Of a DNA stretch of 64,000 nucleotides, positions 53,735 to 64,000 are shown piece by piece. Position numbers and translations under genes: made by a program. The stretch covers positions 1 through 64,000 of the forward strand of contig NZ_SLXH01000017.1 of assembly GCF_004341365.1 (NCBI RefSeq), read 5' to 3'. The notes beneath the pieces were generated by a model, which was not told the origin of the DNA, did not search any database, and saw only the letters and a list, made by a program, of their open reading frames with translations. The stretch's first letter is position 1, and every line of letters begins with the position of its first letter. The stretch comes from Simplicispira metamorpha (lineage in GTDB: Bacteria; Pseudomonadota; Gammaproteobacteria; Burkholderiales; Burkholderiaceae_C).

Positions 53735-54583
53735 CTAGAAGGCTGTGGTGTTGAGTGCGGCCAGCCGCTCGGGCGTGCCCACGTCTGTCCAGCGGCCTTC
53801 GTAGAGCTGCGCCGACACTCTGCCCGCATCCATGGCGCGGCGCAGCAGCGGGCCCAGCGGTGCCGCTTCGCCCTGCGGGTTACCCGGGGCGATGTTGCAC
53901 CACGGTGGGCCAAACAGTTCGGCGCGCAGCAGGGCGATGGTGCTGTAGGTGTAGCGCGGGCCGGGGTGCTCGGCGCCCAGGTTCAGCGCCAGGCCATCGG
54001 GGCTGAGGCCGAAGTCGCCACGCGGGTGGTGCGCTGGGTTGGGCACCAGCCACAGGTGGGCCAGCATGGGGCTGGCGGCAAACGCGTGCAGCGCCTCGGG
54101 GGCAAAGACAAAGTCGGGCGCAAACACGTCGCCTGCGGCCAGCCAGAAGATGTCGTCCAGCAGCGGCAGGGCGCGTGCAATGCCGCCTGCTGTCTCCAGC
54201 GCGGCACCAAAGTCGCGGCCTTCTTGGGAGTAAAAAATTGATAGCTGCTCGCGCTTATCGGCAAAGGGCTGGAGGCCAAAATGGCTTCCAAAATAATCAC
54301 TGATCTGCGCGCCCAGCCAGGCGGTGTTGATGGCCACGGCGCCCAGCCCGGCAGCGGCCAGCGCCTCCAGGTGCCACTGCAGTAGCGGCTGGCCCTGCAC
54401 CACCAGCAGGGGCTTGGGGGTGGCATCGGTCAGGGGGCGCATGCGCTCGCCCCGGCCAGCGGCCAGCAGCAGCGCGCGGGCGCGGGTCGGGTGCGCGGGC
54501 TGGGCCGTGGACAGGACGGTGGGCGTGGGCAGGGCAGCGCCTGCACAGGCGCTGGCAGAGGGCGAAGGGGGCAGGCGGTTCAT
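53735..54583 (-). CDS. Nucleotidyltransferase, probable MurNAc-1-phosphate uridylyltransferase (MurU)
   Basis: 282 aa. The core starts at ARALLLAAGRGERMRPLTDATPKPLL, the nucleotide-binding loop of sugar-phosphate nucleotidyltransferases, with the catalytic Lys in TPKPLL and the metal Asp in LAAGDVFAPD. GRDFGAALETAGGIARALPL is typical of MurU, which makes UDP-MurNAc in cell-wall recycling; mannose-1-phosphate guanylyltransferase is the alternative. The first ~33 residues are a non-conserved Pro/Ala-rich leader, so the true start may be further in. Residues ~97-117 (HFGLQPFADKREQLSI) are encoded by repeat R13 inserted in frame. Confidence 0.8.
   Translation of the reverse strand: MNRLPPSPSASACAGAALPTPTVLSTAQPAHPTRARALLLAAGRGERMRPLTDATPKPLLVVQGQPLLQWHLEALAAAGLGAVAINTAWLGAQISDYFGSHFGLQPFADKREQLSIFYSQEGRDFGAALETAGGIARALPLLDDIFWLAAGDVFAPDFVFAPEALHAFAASPMLAHLWLVPNPAHHPRGDFGLSPDGLALNLGAEHPGPRYTYSTIALLRAELFGPPWCNIAPGNPQGEAAPLGPLLRRAMDAGRVSAQLYEGRWTDVGTPERLAALNTTAF
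54233..54294 (+). repeat. Dispersed palindromic repeat, copy R13, in frame inside murU
   Basis: AAAAATTGATAGCTGCTCGC then GCTTATCGGCAAAGGGCTGG and AGGCCAAAATGGC. It is opposite in orientation to the host gene, which reads through it without a stop. Confidence 0.8.
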
Positions 54584-54693
54584 GGCGCGCACTGTAGTGC
54601 ATGGCCTGCGCGCCGGGGTGCGCGCAGCAGGGGGCGCGGGGCGCACCGCTAAAATCGCCGGTTTTTCCCTCACCTCCTGACCGGAACCGCCCC

Positions 54694-57761
<3,068 letters not shown>

Positions 57762-57788
57762 TCACCGCACCGCACTGAGCAAAAAGAG

Positions 57789-57810
57789 CGCGCCTTCGGG
57801 CGCGTTTTTT
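57789..57810 (+). terminator. Rho-independent terminator of tkt-gapA
   Basis: CGCGCC-TTCG-GGCGCG stem-loop (57789-57804) with a stable UUCG tetraloop, followed by six T. It marks the left border of the AT-rich insertion. Confidence 0.92.
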
Positions 57811-57975
57811 CGTGCACTAACACGACTGACTACCCAAATTTTGCAATTAGATTCAGCAAAAGTTATTTATCAGATTTTTATAGCTAAAAACTATATTTAT
57901 AAAAATACAATAGTTTTTTTTAATTTGCAAATATTGAAATTCTTATAAATAATCATTTTATCTATTTTATTTATA

Positions 57976-58176
57976 ATGACTATTATGCACGCAACTACTG
58001 AAAATCCAGTAAGCATCGAAAAATCGTACACGCTTAAGTTTCTCAAATCGAATCCTGCTGTGGAAACAGATGAAGCACACTGGACTTGGACTCCTGTAAA
58101 GCACCGTGGTTCTTTAGATATTAAGACTGCTACATTTAGTGGAAAAAATCAGGCTGACGATTATACTAACGAATGA
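57976..58176 (+). CDS. Putative graspetide (ATP-grasp RiPP) precursor peptide
   Basis: 66 aa. The N-terminal ~45 residues look like a leader (SYTLKFLKSNP may be the recognition helix); the C-terminus has ring donors T51, T53 and S55 followed by acids D61, D62 and E66 (TATFSGKNQADDYTNE), the donor-then-acid layout of side-chain ester or amide rings made by ATP-grasp enzymes. It sits directly upstream of such an enzyme. Start 57976 overlaps a TATAAT box (57972-57977); the in-frame ATG at 57985 is an alternative, and neither has a Shine-Dalgarno. The 165 bases upstream are strongly AT-rich with no other clear feature. The whole segment differs from the GC-rich flanks, so it is likely transferred. 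The exact ring pattern is inference. Confidence 0.7.
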   Translation: MTIMHATTENPVSIEKSYTLKFLKSNPAVETDEAHWTWTPVKHRGSLDIKTATFSGKNQADDYTNE

Positions 58177-58202
58177 AAAAAGCGCCGTAAGGCGCTTTTT
58201 TA
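58175..58202 (+). terminator. Terminator/attenuator between graspetide precursor and maturase
   Basis: AGCGCC-GTAA-GGCGCT stem-loop (58181-58196) flanked by AAAAAA before and TTTTT after. It starts at the precursor stop codon and ends 14 bases before the maturase start. Partial read-through would give much more precursor than enzyme. Confidence 0.88.
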
Positions 58203-58215
58203 AATCCTTAATTAT

Positions 58216-59241
58216 ATGATTGCAATTTTTGGTAGTCTCGAAGATCCTCATGCACAAGAAATAGAGCAAAAGATTCGTCTTTTGGGTTACCCATGTGCCA
58301 TCATCTCTACAGCGAGAAAAGATTTAAAAAATACCAGTTTTGTTTTTTTACTTAATGATGAAAAATCAAGCATAGAAATTACTCAGGGAAATATTACATT
58401 AAATACTAACAGTATCCATTCCGCGTGGGTGTGTCAGCCAATTTTTTCACTTTTTTCGACAACAGAAGAAAAATTCAGTCAAGAATTAAAGTTTTGGTTT
58501 TTCACATGGCGAGAATCGCTAAATGGGATTTATGCGCTCCTTGAGCAGCGCGGTATTTTGGTAAATGGATCTATTTCTGAGGCCGTTGCTAATCAAAATA
58601 AAATTAGATACATTGGCAATATTTCTAAAAATATTCTCAAGCAACCTAAATCCATTATTAGCAACGATCGGGAGTCGCTATTAAATTTTTTTCGAAATTC
58701 GGATTCCTGTGTGGTTTTAAAAACACTGCATCAAATGCAATTAAGTGTTGATGGCGAACCAACTATGCTTCTAGCATCAATAGTGCAAGAAGACGATTTT
58801 CTTGATTTCCAACAAAAAAATGAGTGTCCAATATTTCTTCAGGAGTATGTCGAAAAAATCTATGATGTGCGTCTAACAATTGTTGGTGATCATATTTTTT
58901 CTTGCAAAATTGATGCAACCCATTCCGATGCAGGCCGTATAGACTGGAGGGCTTATGATTTGGCGAATACTCCACATTCTCAATATGATCTTCCTTCTGC
59001 TATTGCTGAAGAAATAATTGGCATTTGCAGAAAAATGAAACTTGATTATGCGACCATAGATCTTTGTGTAGATCAAGGTGGGAATTATTATCTTCTTGAT
59101 ATCAATCCATTTGGTAGATATTTATGGATTGAAGATGCTATTGGGGCGCCTATTACTGATGCTATAGCTAAATTTTTGATAAAAAAGCAAAACTCAACTA
59201 ATACGATCCACCGGCCATTCTGCTTGGCTGGCCTGCAATAA
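58216..59241 (+). CDS. ATP-grasp graspetide synthetase (MvdC/MvdD-like peptide maturase)
   Basis: 341 aa. An N-terminal pre-ATP-grasp domain (MIAIFGSLEDPHAQEIEQKI, WFFTWRESLNGIYALL) precedes an ATP-grasp core with ATP-binding K169 (VVLKT), the substrate motif YDVRLTIVGDHIFSCKID (D217, R219), DWRAYDLANTPHSQYDLP, and metal ligands D282, D295 and N297 (LLDINPFGRY). This matches RimK-like enzymes that join Thr/Ser or Lys to Asp/Glu side chains in microviridin-type peptides. No transporter, protease or acetyltransferase gene accompanies it. AT-rich codon use indicates transfer. Its 3' end overlaps the convergent yhaV gene by 48 bases. Confidence 0.88.
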   Translation: MIAIFGSLEDPHAQEIEQKIRLLGYPCAIISTARKDLKNTSFVFLLNDEKSSIEITQGNITLNTNSIHSAWVCQPIFSLFSTTEEKFSQELKFWFFTWRESLNGIYALLEQRGILVNGSISEAVANQNKIRYIGNISKNILKQPKSIISNDRESLLNFFRNSDSCVVLKTLHQMQLSVDGEPTMLLASIVQEDDFLDFQQKNECPIFLQEYVEKIYDVRLTIVGDHIFSCKIDATHSDAGRIDWRAYDLANTPHSQYDLPSAIAEEIIGICRKMKLDYATIDLCVDQGGNYYLLDINPFGRYLWIEDAIGAPITDAIAKFLIKKQNSTNTIHRPFCLAGLQ

Positions 59242-59661
59242 ATCTTCCCAGCCATTGGGCGGATGTCCGCGCTGGAGCATCTTGCAAAACACCGCATAAG
59301 GATCGGTGCTGCTGCCTGATGCGCGCAAACTGTGCTCATCGTTGATCCAAGCAAAAATGATGATTTTGCTTTTGGAGTCGAAACGGAAAAACAGGCGGAA
59401 GCGCCGTCCGATTTTGGCCCGGCGCCAGTGCCTGAACACTGGCCCCATGGTGTTGCCTTGGCGGAACTCGTCGCGCCCGGGGTTGCTGGGTATGGTCTCC
59501 AGCATCAACTGCGCTAGCGCGTTGAACAGTTTGACGTTGGCGTTGGTGCCATACCCATCCGGGTCTTGGGCTTTGGCCCGCGCGGTAGCGGTGGCCAGTT
59601 TTTGTAGCTGCGCTATCAAGCAGTCATGAAACAGCAGCGTCCAGCCGTGGCGCTGCATCAC
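59194..59661 (-). CDS. yhaV: YhaV-family toxin (RelE-like ribonuclease)
   Basis: 155 aa, usual length. MQRHGWTLLFHDCLIAQLQK, DEFRQGNTMGPVFRHWRRAK and GRRFRLFFRFDSKSKIIIFAWINDE are the YhaV landmarks; the toxin is a RelE-superfamily mRNA interferase that cleaves mRNA. The start overlaps the antitoxin stop by 4 bases. Its C-terminal 16 codons overlap the end of the graspetide synthetase gene on the opposite strand. Confidence 0.9.
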   Translation of the reverse strand: MMQRHGWTLLFHDCLIAQLQKLATATARAKAQDPDGYGTNANVKLFNALAQLMLETIPSNPGRDEFRQGNTMGPVFRHWRRAKIGRRFRLFFRFDSKSKIIIFAWINDEHSLRASGSSTDPYAVFCKMLQRGHPPNGWEDLLQASQAEWPVDRIS

Positions 59662-59975
59662 AAATCCACATCGCCAGCGATGTCGGCATCCAAATCCACG
59701 GATTGGGCTGCAGCCGCTACCAGCGCCCTGGCCAAATCATCGGGCAGGCTGCTGATGTGGAGGCCCGATTGAATGTCTTGTTCCAGCATCTGCAAAAAGC
59801 CAGCAATGGCGGGGTCTTCATGAGCTGTTGGCGCTCGACTCACAACGACCTTGTCACCCAGAAAATCAAACGCCACCTTGCCTCCCACGTCTACCCCCAA
59901 GGCTTGGCGGATAGCCTTGGGCAAAGTGATTTGCCCCTTGGCGGTGATGGCTGCAACTTCGTGGATAGCGTTCAT
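59658..59975 (-). CDS. prlF: PrlF-family antitoxin (AbrB/SpoVT fold)
   Basis: 105 aa. The N-terminal swapped-hairpin AbrB domain is AAITAKGQITLPKAIRQALGVD; the C-terminal half (about 55-105, acidic) would bind YhaV. It represses its own operon in known systems. It runs first in the operon, with the inverted repeat at 60004-60021 just upstream as the probable operator. Confidence 0.9.
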   Translation of the reverse strand: MNAIHEVAAITAKGQITLPKAIRQALGVDVGGKVAFDFLGDKVVVSRAPTAHEDPAIAGFLQMLEQDIQSGLHISSLPDDLARALVAAAAQSVDLDADIAGDVDL

Positions 59976-60003
59976 AGCTAACTCCTGAGAGGAAATTTCT
60001 ATT

Positions 60004-60021
60004 GTAAGGATTTTTCCTTAC
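60004..60021. promoter_or_regulatory. Inverted-repeat operator candidate of prlF-yhaV
   Basis: GTAAGGA-TTTT-TCCTTAC: perfect 7-bp arms, 29 bases upstream of prlF. A third half-site, GTAAGGAT, occurs at 60143-60150 on the side facing yjcH-actP. Confidence 0.55.
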
Positions 60022-60173
60022 TTTTGGCGAAGACGGATGTGGTGGCCAAGTCACCGGTCTGCCGCTCTGCTCGGGCTTTTTTGTGGGCGCTTGGGAGCCT
60101 CGTGAAAATGCGTTTCCATACGCCAGAAGCTGGTATTTTTCTGTAAGGATTTAACAGGATTGACTTCCTAGAA

Positions 60174-60189
60174 TGGCGCCTTTTTAGCG
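60174..60189 (+). promoter_or_regulatory. Weak sigma-54-like element before yjcH-actP
   Basis: TGGCGCCTTTTTAGCG has GG and GC ten bases apart (60175-60176 and 60187-60188), but the -12 part reads TAGC instead of TTGC. A predicted start near 60200 would leave AGGGAGG and the yjcH start just downstream. Only suggestive. Confidence 0.35.
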
Positions 60190-60222
60190 CGGTCAGCAGG
60201 CTGCGATTCTTTAGGGAGGCCC

Positions 60223-60543
60223 ATGTCCAATCCACTGTACGAAAACATCAAGCGCGACCCGCGCTACGCCGAGCTGATACAGCAGCGCGGGCGCTTTGCC
60301 ACCATGCTGGCCTTGATGGTGATCGGCGTTTTTTTCAGTTTTGTGCTGCTGGTGGCATTTGTGCCCAGCGCCATTGCAGTGCGCATTTTTGCGGGCAGCA
60401 ATTTGACGGTGGGCGTGGCGCTGGGGTTTTTCCAGTTCGTGTTCTTCTGCCTGCTTACCTGGGTGTATGTGCGCCGTGCCAATGGCGAGTTCGACACCCT
60501 GAATGAACAAATCATCCAAGACGCCCTGAGGAAAACCAAATGA
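60223..60543 (+). CDS. yjcH: DUF485 membrane protein YjcH
   Basis: 106 aa with two membrane helices (about 27-50 and 60-84). MSNPLYENIKRDPRYAELIQ followed by QRGRFATMLALMVIGVFFSF is typical. Accompanies ActP acetate permease and overlaps it by 4 bases. AGGGAGG precedes the start. Confidence 0.92.
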   Translation: MSNPLYENIKRDPRYAELIQQRGRFATMLALMVIGVFFSFVLLVAFVPSAIAVRIFAGSNLTVGVALGFFQFVFFCLLTWVYVRRANGEFDTLNEQIIQDALRKTK

Positions 60544-62228
60544 CCCGAACGCCCCCTCTGCTTTCTTCCCCCGGGCGTGTGCTGGCGGCTGCGCTGCTGT
60601 GCCTGCCCGCGCTGGCCCTGGCAGGCCCCGACCTGGGCGCCACGGAAAAACAACCGCTGAACTTGCACGCTATCGGCATGTTCTTTGCCTTCGTGCTGAT
60701 GACGCTGGGCATCACCTACTGGGCGGCGGGCCGCTCCAAGTCGGCATCGGACTTCTATACCGCCGGTGGCGGCATCAGCGGCAAGCAAAACGGCCTGGCC
60801 ATTGCCGGCGACTTCATGTCTGCCGCCACGCTGCTGGGGCTGACGGCCATGATCTACGGCCAAGGCGTGGATGGCTATATCTACATGGTCGCGTTCTTCG
60901 TCGGCTGGCCCATCATCCTGTTCCTGATGGCCGAGCGCCTGCGCAACCTGGGCAAGTTCACCTTTGCCGATATCACCGCCTACCGCCTCAACCAGGGCCA
61001 GGTGCGCACCATGGCCGCGATCAGTTCGCTGGTGGTGGTGTGCTTTTACCTGGTGGCGCAAATGGTGGGTGCCGGGCAACTCATCAAGCTGCTGTTCGGG
61101 CTGGAATACAACGTGGCCCTGGTCATCGTCGGTGTGCTGATGATGGTGTACGTCATCTTTGGCGGCATGGTCGCCACCACCTGGGTGCAGATCATCAAGG
61201 CGTGCATGCTGCTGACGGGCGGCACCGCCATCATGCTGCTGGCGTTCAGCCAGTTTGGCTTCAGCTTCGAGACCCTGACCAACCGCGCCATGGAAGTGCA
61301 CAAGCTGGGCCCCAATCTGCTGGCCTCGGGCAGCCTGCTGGCCGATCCGGTGACGGCCATTTCGATGGGCCTGGGCCTGATGTTCGGCATTGCCGGATTG
61401 CCGCACATCCTGATGCGCTTTTTTACCGTGACCAACGCCAAAGAAGCGCGCAAGTCGGTGTTTTATGCCTCCGGCATCATCGCCTTCTTCTTCCACGTGA
61501 TTGCCTTCATGGGCCTGTGCTCCATTGTGCTGGTGGGCACCGACCCGCAGTTCTTTGAGGGCGGCGACGTCGCTGGCAAGCTGATTGGCGGCGGCAACAT
61601 GGTGGCGCTGCACCTGGCCAAGGCCGCAGGCGGCAATTTGCTGCTGGGCTTTTTGTCGGCGGTGGCTTTTGCCACCATCCTGGCCGTGGTGGCGGGTCTG
61701 GCCCTGGCGGGTGCATCGGCCATTTCGCACGACCTGTATGCGCGCGTCATCATGAAAGGCAATGTGTCCGAAGAAAAGGAGATCCGTGTCTCCAAGATGG
61801 CCACGCTGGGTTTGGGCGTGGTGGCGGTGCTGTTGGGTGTGGCCTTCGAGAAGATGAACGTGGCTTTCATGGTGGCGCTGGCTTTTGGCGTGGCCTCCTG
61901 CGCCAACTTTCCGGTGCTGCTGATGTCCATGTACTGGCGCGGCCTGACCACGCGCGGCGCGCTGGTGGGTGGCTATACCGGCCTGATCAGCTCGGTGCTG
62001 TTCGTGGTGTTCTCCAAGTCGGTGTGGGTGGATGTGCTGGGCAACGCGGCACCGCTGTTCCCGTACACCCAGCCAGCGCTGTTTGCCATGCCGCTGGCCT
62101 TCCTTTGCATTTACGTGTTCTCCAAGCTGGACAACAGTGAACAAGCCCGGATGGAGCGTGCCGCCTTTGACGACCAGTACGTTCGTGCCCAAACGGGCGT
62201 GGGCGCAGCCAGCGCCGCTGCACACTGA
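60540..62228 (+). CDS. actP: Cation/acetate symporter ActP
   Basis: 562 aa, sodium:solute symporter family. A cleaved N-terminal signal (up to about LALAGPD, residue 30) precedes about 13 membrane helices; SDFYTAGGGISGKQNGLAIA and GDFMSAATLLGLTAMIYGQG are hallmark sequences, with FGIAGLPHILMRFFTV later. Imports acetate and related short carboxylates. Translationally coupled to yjcH. A CCGCT-GACA-AGCGG hairpin follows the stop. Confidence 0.95.
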   Translation: MTRTPPLLSSPGRVLAAALLCLPALALAGPDLGATEKQPLNLHAIGMFFAFVLMTLGITYWAAGRSKSASDFYTAGGGISGKQNGLAIAGDFMSAATLLGLTAMIYGQGVDGYIYMVAFFVGWPIILFLMAERLRNLGKFTFADITAYRLNQGQVRTMAAISSLVVVCFYLVAQMVGAGQLIKLLFGLEYNVALVIVGVLMMVYVIFGGMVATTWVQIIKACMLLTGGTAIMLLAFSQFGFSFETLTNRAMEVHKLGPNLLASGSLLADPVTAISMGLGLMFGIAGLPHILMRFFTVTNAKEARKSVFYASGIIAFFFHVIAFMGLCSIVLVGTDPQFFEGGDVAGKLIGGGNMVALHLAKAAGGNLLLGFLSAVAFATILAVVAGLALAGASAISHDLYARVIMKGNVSEEKEIRVSKMATLGLGVVAVLLGVAFEKMNVAFMVALAFGVASCANFPVLLMSMYWRGLTTRGALVGGYTGLISSVLFVVFSKSVWVDVLGNAAPLFPYTQPALFAMPLAFLCIYVFSKLDNSEQARMERAAFDDQYVRAQTGVGAASAAAH

Positions 62229-62239
62229 GCGGTATTACC

Positions 62240-62299
62240 CCGCTGACAAGCGGACTTTGTGAACTACTCCATCCTTTGCCGCGCACAGGGTGGAGTAGT
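62240..62299. repeat. Two inverted repeats downstream of actP
   Basis: CCGCT-GACA-AGCGG (62240-62253) may weakly terminate actP. A second, wider repeat pairs ACTACTCCA (62263-62271) with TGGAGTAGT (62291-62299), 19 bases apart, 75 bases before the next chemoreceptor gene; it could be an operator or an alternative hairpin. Confidence 0.5.
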
Positions 62300-62373
62300 G
62301 CGATAAAACGGCATTCTTGCCTCGGTCCACTGCACTTTGCACCCCCTTCAACAGGGCGTTGCCACATCTGCCT

Positions 62374-64000
62374 ATGTTTTCCTCTCTCCGAACACGCATG
62401 GTGGCACTGTGCGTTGGCATCGTTATGTTGGCGATGGTGATCGTTGCTACCACCAATTTGCTGATGACCCGCAGCAGCAGTATGGACATGATCAACAGCC
62501 AGTCTGCCGCGCTGGTGCGTGCCCACAGCACTGCGCTAGGCCAGTGGCTGCAGGCCAAGCAACGTGTGGTGGCGTCACTCAAGCCCCATGTGGCCTCTGA
62601 CAATCCGGTGCCGATGCTGCAAACTGCGGTGCAGGCGGCGCAATTCGATCAGGCCTACATGGGTTTTCCAGACAAGCATTTTGTTTTTTCTGAAAACCGG
62701 GCGCGCGCTGCCGATTACGACCCCACCCAGCGCGCCTGGTACAAGGGGGCGGTGCGAGCAGGCGGGGCGGCGATTACCCAGCCGTTCATCGGTGCCAGCA
62801 CGGGCAAGCTGATCATCACGTTTTCTGATTTGGTCGGCAGCCCTGGCCAGGTGCAGGCCGTGGTGGCCGGTGACGTCATGCTGGAGGCGGTCATTACCGC
62901 GATTGGCGCCATCCGGCCCACGCCCCACAGCTTTGCTTTTCTGGTCAGCGGCACCGGCACGGTGATTGCACATCCCGACCGGGATTTGACGCTCAAGCCG
63001 ATCACGGCCATTCACCCCGATTTGTCGCTGCCGCTGCTGGAGCCCACCCGCACCACAGAAGTACCCACCCTGGATTTCAGTGGGCGCGCCGCCATGGTGT
63101 ACTCCCACGTGGTGCCAGGCTCGGATTGGCGCCTGGCACTCGTCATCGACCATGCCGAAGTCACCGCTGGTCTGGGCACGATGCTCACGACCTCGGTGTT
63201 GTCATCGGTGGTCATTGCACTGGTGGCTGCCGCCCTGCTGTACTTCGCTATCAGCCGGGCGCTGGCGCGGTTGCAGGGCCTGCGTCTGGCCATCACCGCG
63301 GCTGGAGAGGGTAATTTCACGCACCGCCTGGAGGCATCGGGGTCGGACGAACTCACCCAGATCGCCCAGGCCTATAACCGTTTTGCCGACAACATTGCCA
63401 CCGTGCTGCACCAGATACGCGACACCAGCAGGTCGGTGGAAACCGCCACCTCTGAAATCGCCTCGGGCAACCGCGACCTGTCGGCGCGCACCGAGCAGCA
63501 AGCCCACGCGCTGGGCAATACAGTGGCCTCGGTGGACAAGCTCACCCAGACCGTTCGGCGCAATGCCGACAGTGCGGCCCAGGCCAACCACCAGGCCCAG
63601 TCGGCATCGCAGGTGGCACTCAAGGGTGGCGCCGTGGTGTCGGGCGTGGTGACGATGATGGATGAGATCAACCAGTCGTCGCGCAAGATTGCCGACATCA
63701 ATGGCGTGATTGACTCCATCGCGTTCCAGACCAACATCCTGGCGCTCAACGCAGCCGTGGAAGCGGCGCGCGCGGGCGAGCAGGGACGCGGCTTTGCCGT
63801 GGTGGCCAGCGAGGTGCGCAACCTGGCGCAGCGCTCCTCAGCTGCGGCACGGGAGATCAGTGCGCTGGTCAACGATTCGGTCAACAAGGCGCAAAGTGGT
63901 GGCGCGCTGGTGCAGGAGGCGGGCCAGACCATGCAGGAGATCGTGGCCAATGTGCAGCGCGTCACCGGCATCATGGCCGAGATCAGCCAGGCCAGCAGCG
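62374..64000 (+). CDS. Methyl-accepting chemotaxis protein with periplasmic Cache domain (3' end outside window)
   Basis: At least 542 residues, open to the window edge. First membrane helix about 8-30 ([20 protein letters not shown]), a periplasmic dCache-like sensor (about 33-265, with [17 protein letters not shown] and [19 protein letters not shown]), second helix near 270-292, a HAMP domain ([20 protein letters not shown]) and the signalling domain with the conserved hairpin ([20 protein letters not shown]). dCache receptors of this type often bind organic acids or amino acids; nearness to actP hints at acetate or another carboxylate (inference). Confidence 0.9.
   Translation, partial: MFSSLRTRMVALCVGIVMLAMVIVATTNLLMTRSSSMDMINSQSAALVRAHSTALGQWLQAKQRVVASLKPHVASDNPVPMLQTAVQAAQFDQAYMGFPDKHFVFSENRARAADYDPTQRAWYKGAVRAGGAAITQPFIGASTGKLIITFSDLVGSPGQVQAVVAGDVMLEAVITAIGAIRPTPHSFAFLVSGTGTVIAHPDRDLTLKPITAIHPDLSLPLLEPTRTTEVPTLDFSGRAAMVYSHVVPGSDWRLALVIDHAEVTAGLGTMLTTSVLSSVVIALVAAALLYFAISRALARLQGLRLAITAAGEGNFTHRLEASGSDELTQIAQAYNRFADNIATVLHQIRDTSRSVETATSEIASGNRDLSARTEQQAHALGNTVASVDKLTQTVRRNADSAAQANHQAQSASQVALKGGAVVSGVVTMMDEINQSSRKIADINGVIDSIAFQTNILALNAAVEAARAGEQGRGFAVVASEVRNLAQRSSAAAREISALVNDSVNKAQSGGALVQEAGQTMQEIVANVQRVTGIMAEISQASS

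Overview
The window is about 64 kb of GC-rich chromosome from a betaproteobacterium, most likely a member of the Comamonadaceae (Acidovorax-like). This rests on gene content and order: a urea ABC transporter plus urease set with ureJ/hupE, mreBCD-mrdA next to gatCAB, tkt-gapA, TTT (Bug-type) substrate receptors and a meta-cleavage operon. A short palindromic repeat scattered between (and inside) genes fits the same picture. The taxonomic call is inference; no rRNA or tRNA gene was seen.

Layout. 1-3.7 kb: end of an aromatic meta-cleavage operon (hydroxy-oxovalerate aldolase 3' end, a chemoreceptor, 4-oxalocrotonate decarboxylase, a Bug receptor, 4-oxalocrotonate tautomerase). 3.7-8.1 kb: orphan GspE/PilB ATPase, xthA and pyrE (divergent, with overlapping start codons), and a DUF4124-type protein. 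8.1-32 kb is dominated by nitrogen and urea: ureD stands alone, followed by an AT-richer DUF4062 gene and a beta-helix repeat protein. Then come urtABCDE on the minus strand, a four-gene Anbu/transglutaminase/alpha-E/ATP-grasp cluster, a very large permease-histidine kinase fusion with its LuxR-type partner, and ureA-ureJ-ureBCEFG on the plus strand. A near-consensus sigma-54 promoter precedes ureA. 32-41.3 kb: a DsbA-like oxidoreductase, gatCAB, mreBCD and mrdA (cell shape). 41.3-45.2 kb: arginase, a TSUP permease and an ammonium transporter behind a second sigma-54-like promoter. 45.2-54.6 kb: GMC oxidoreductase, an Mla-type lipid transport operon, CsbD, a Cys-repeat periplasmic protein, PepP and MurU. 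54.7-57.8 kb: tkt-gapA. 57.8-60.0 kb: an AT-rich insertion holding a putative graspetide (ATP-grasp RiPP) precursor and its maturase, followed by a PrlF-YhaV toxin-antitoxin pair. 60.2-64 kb: yjcH-actP acetate uptake and a truncated chemoreceptor.

How it fits together. Urea can be imported (UrtABCDE) or made internally (arginase), hydrolysed by urease (UreABC with accessory UreDEFG and the metal permease UreJ), and ammonium can be taken up by Amt. Sigma-54-like promoters at ureA and amt suggest nitrogen control. The permease-kinase fusion beside ureA is a candidate sensor for a nucleobase, hydantoin or allantoin-like nitrogen source.

Most notable: (1) the two-gene graspetide locus with a terminator between precursor and maturase; (2) the NCS1 permease / Cys cluster / histidine kinase / receiver fusion; (3) a dispersed repeat of about 55 bp, two copies of which have become coding sequence (a lipoprotein signal peptide and a MurU surface segment).
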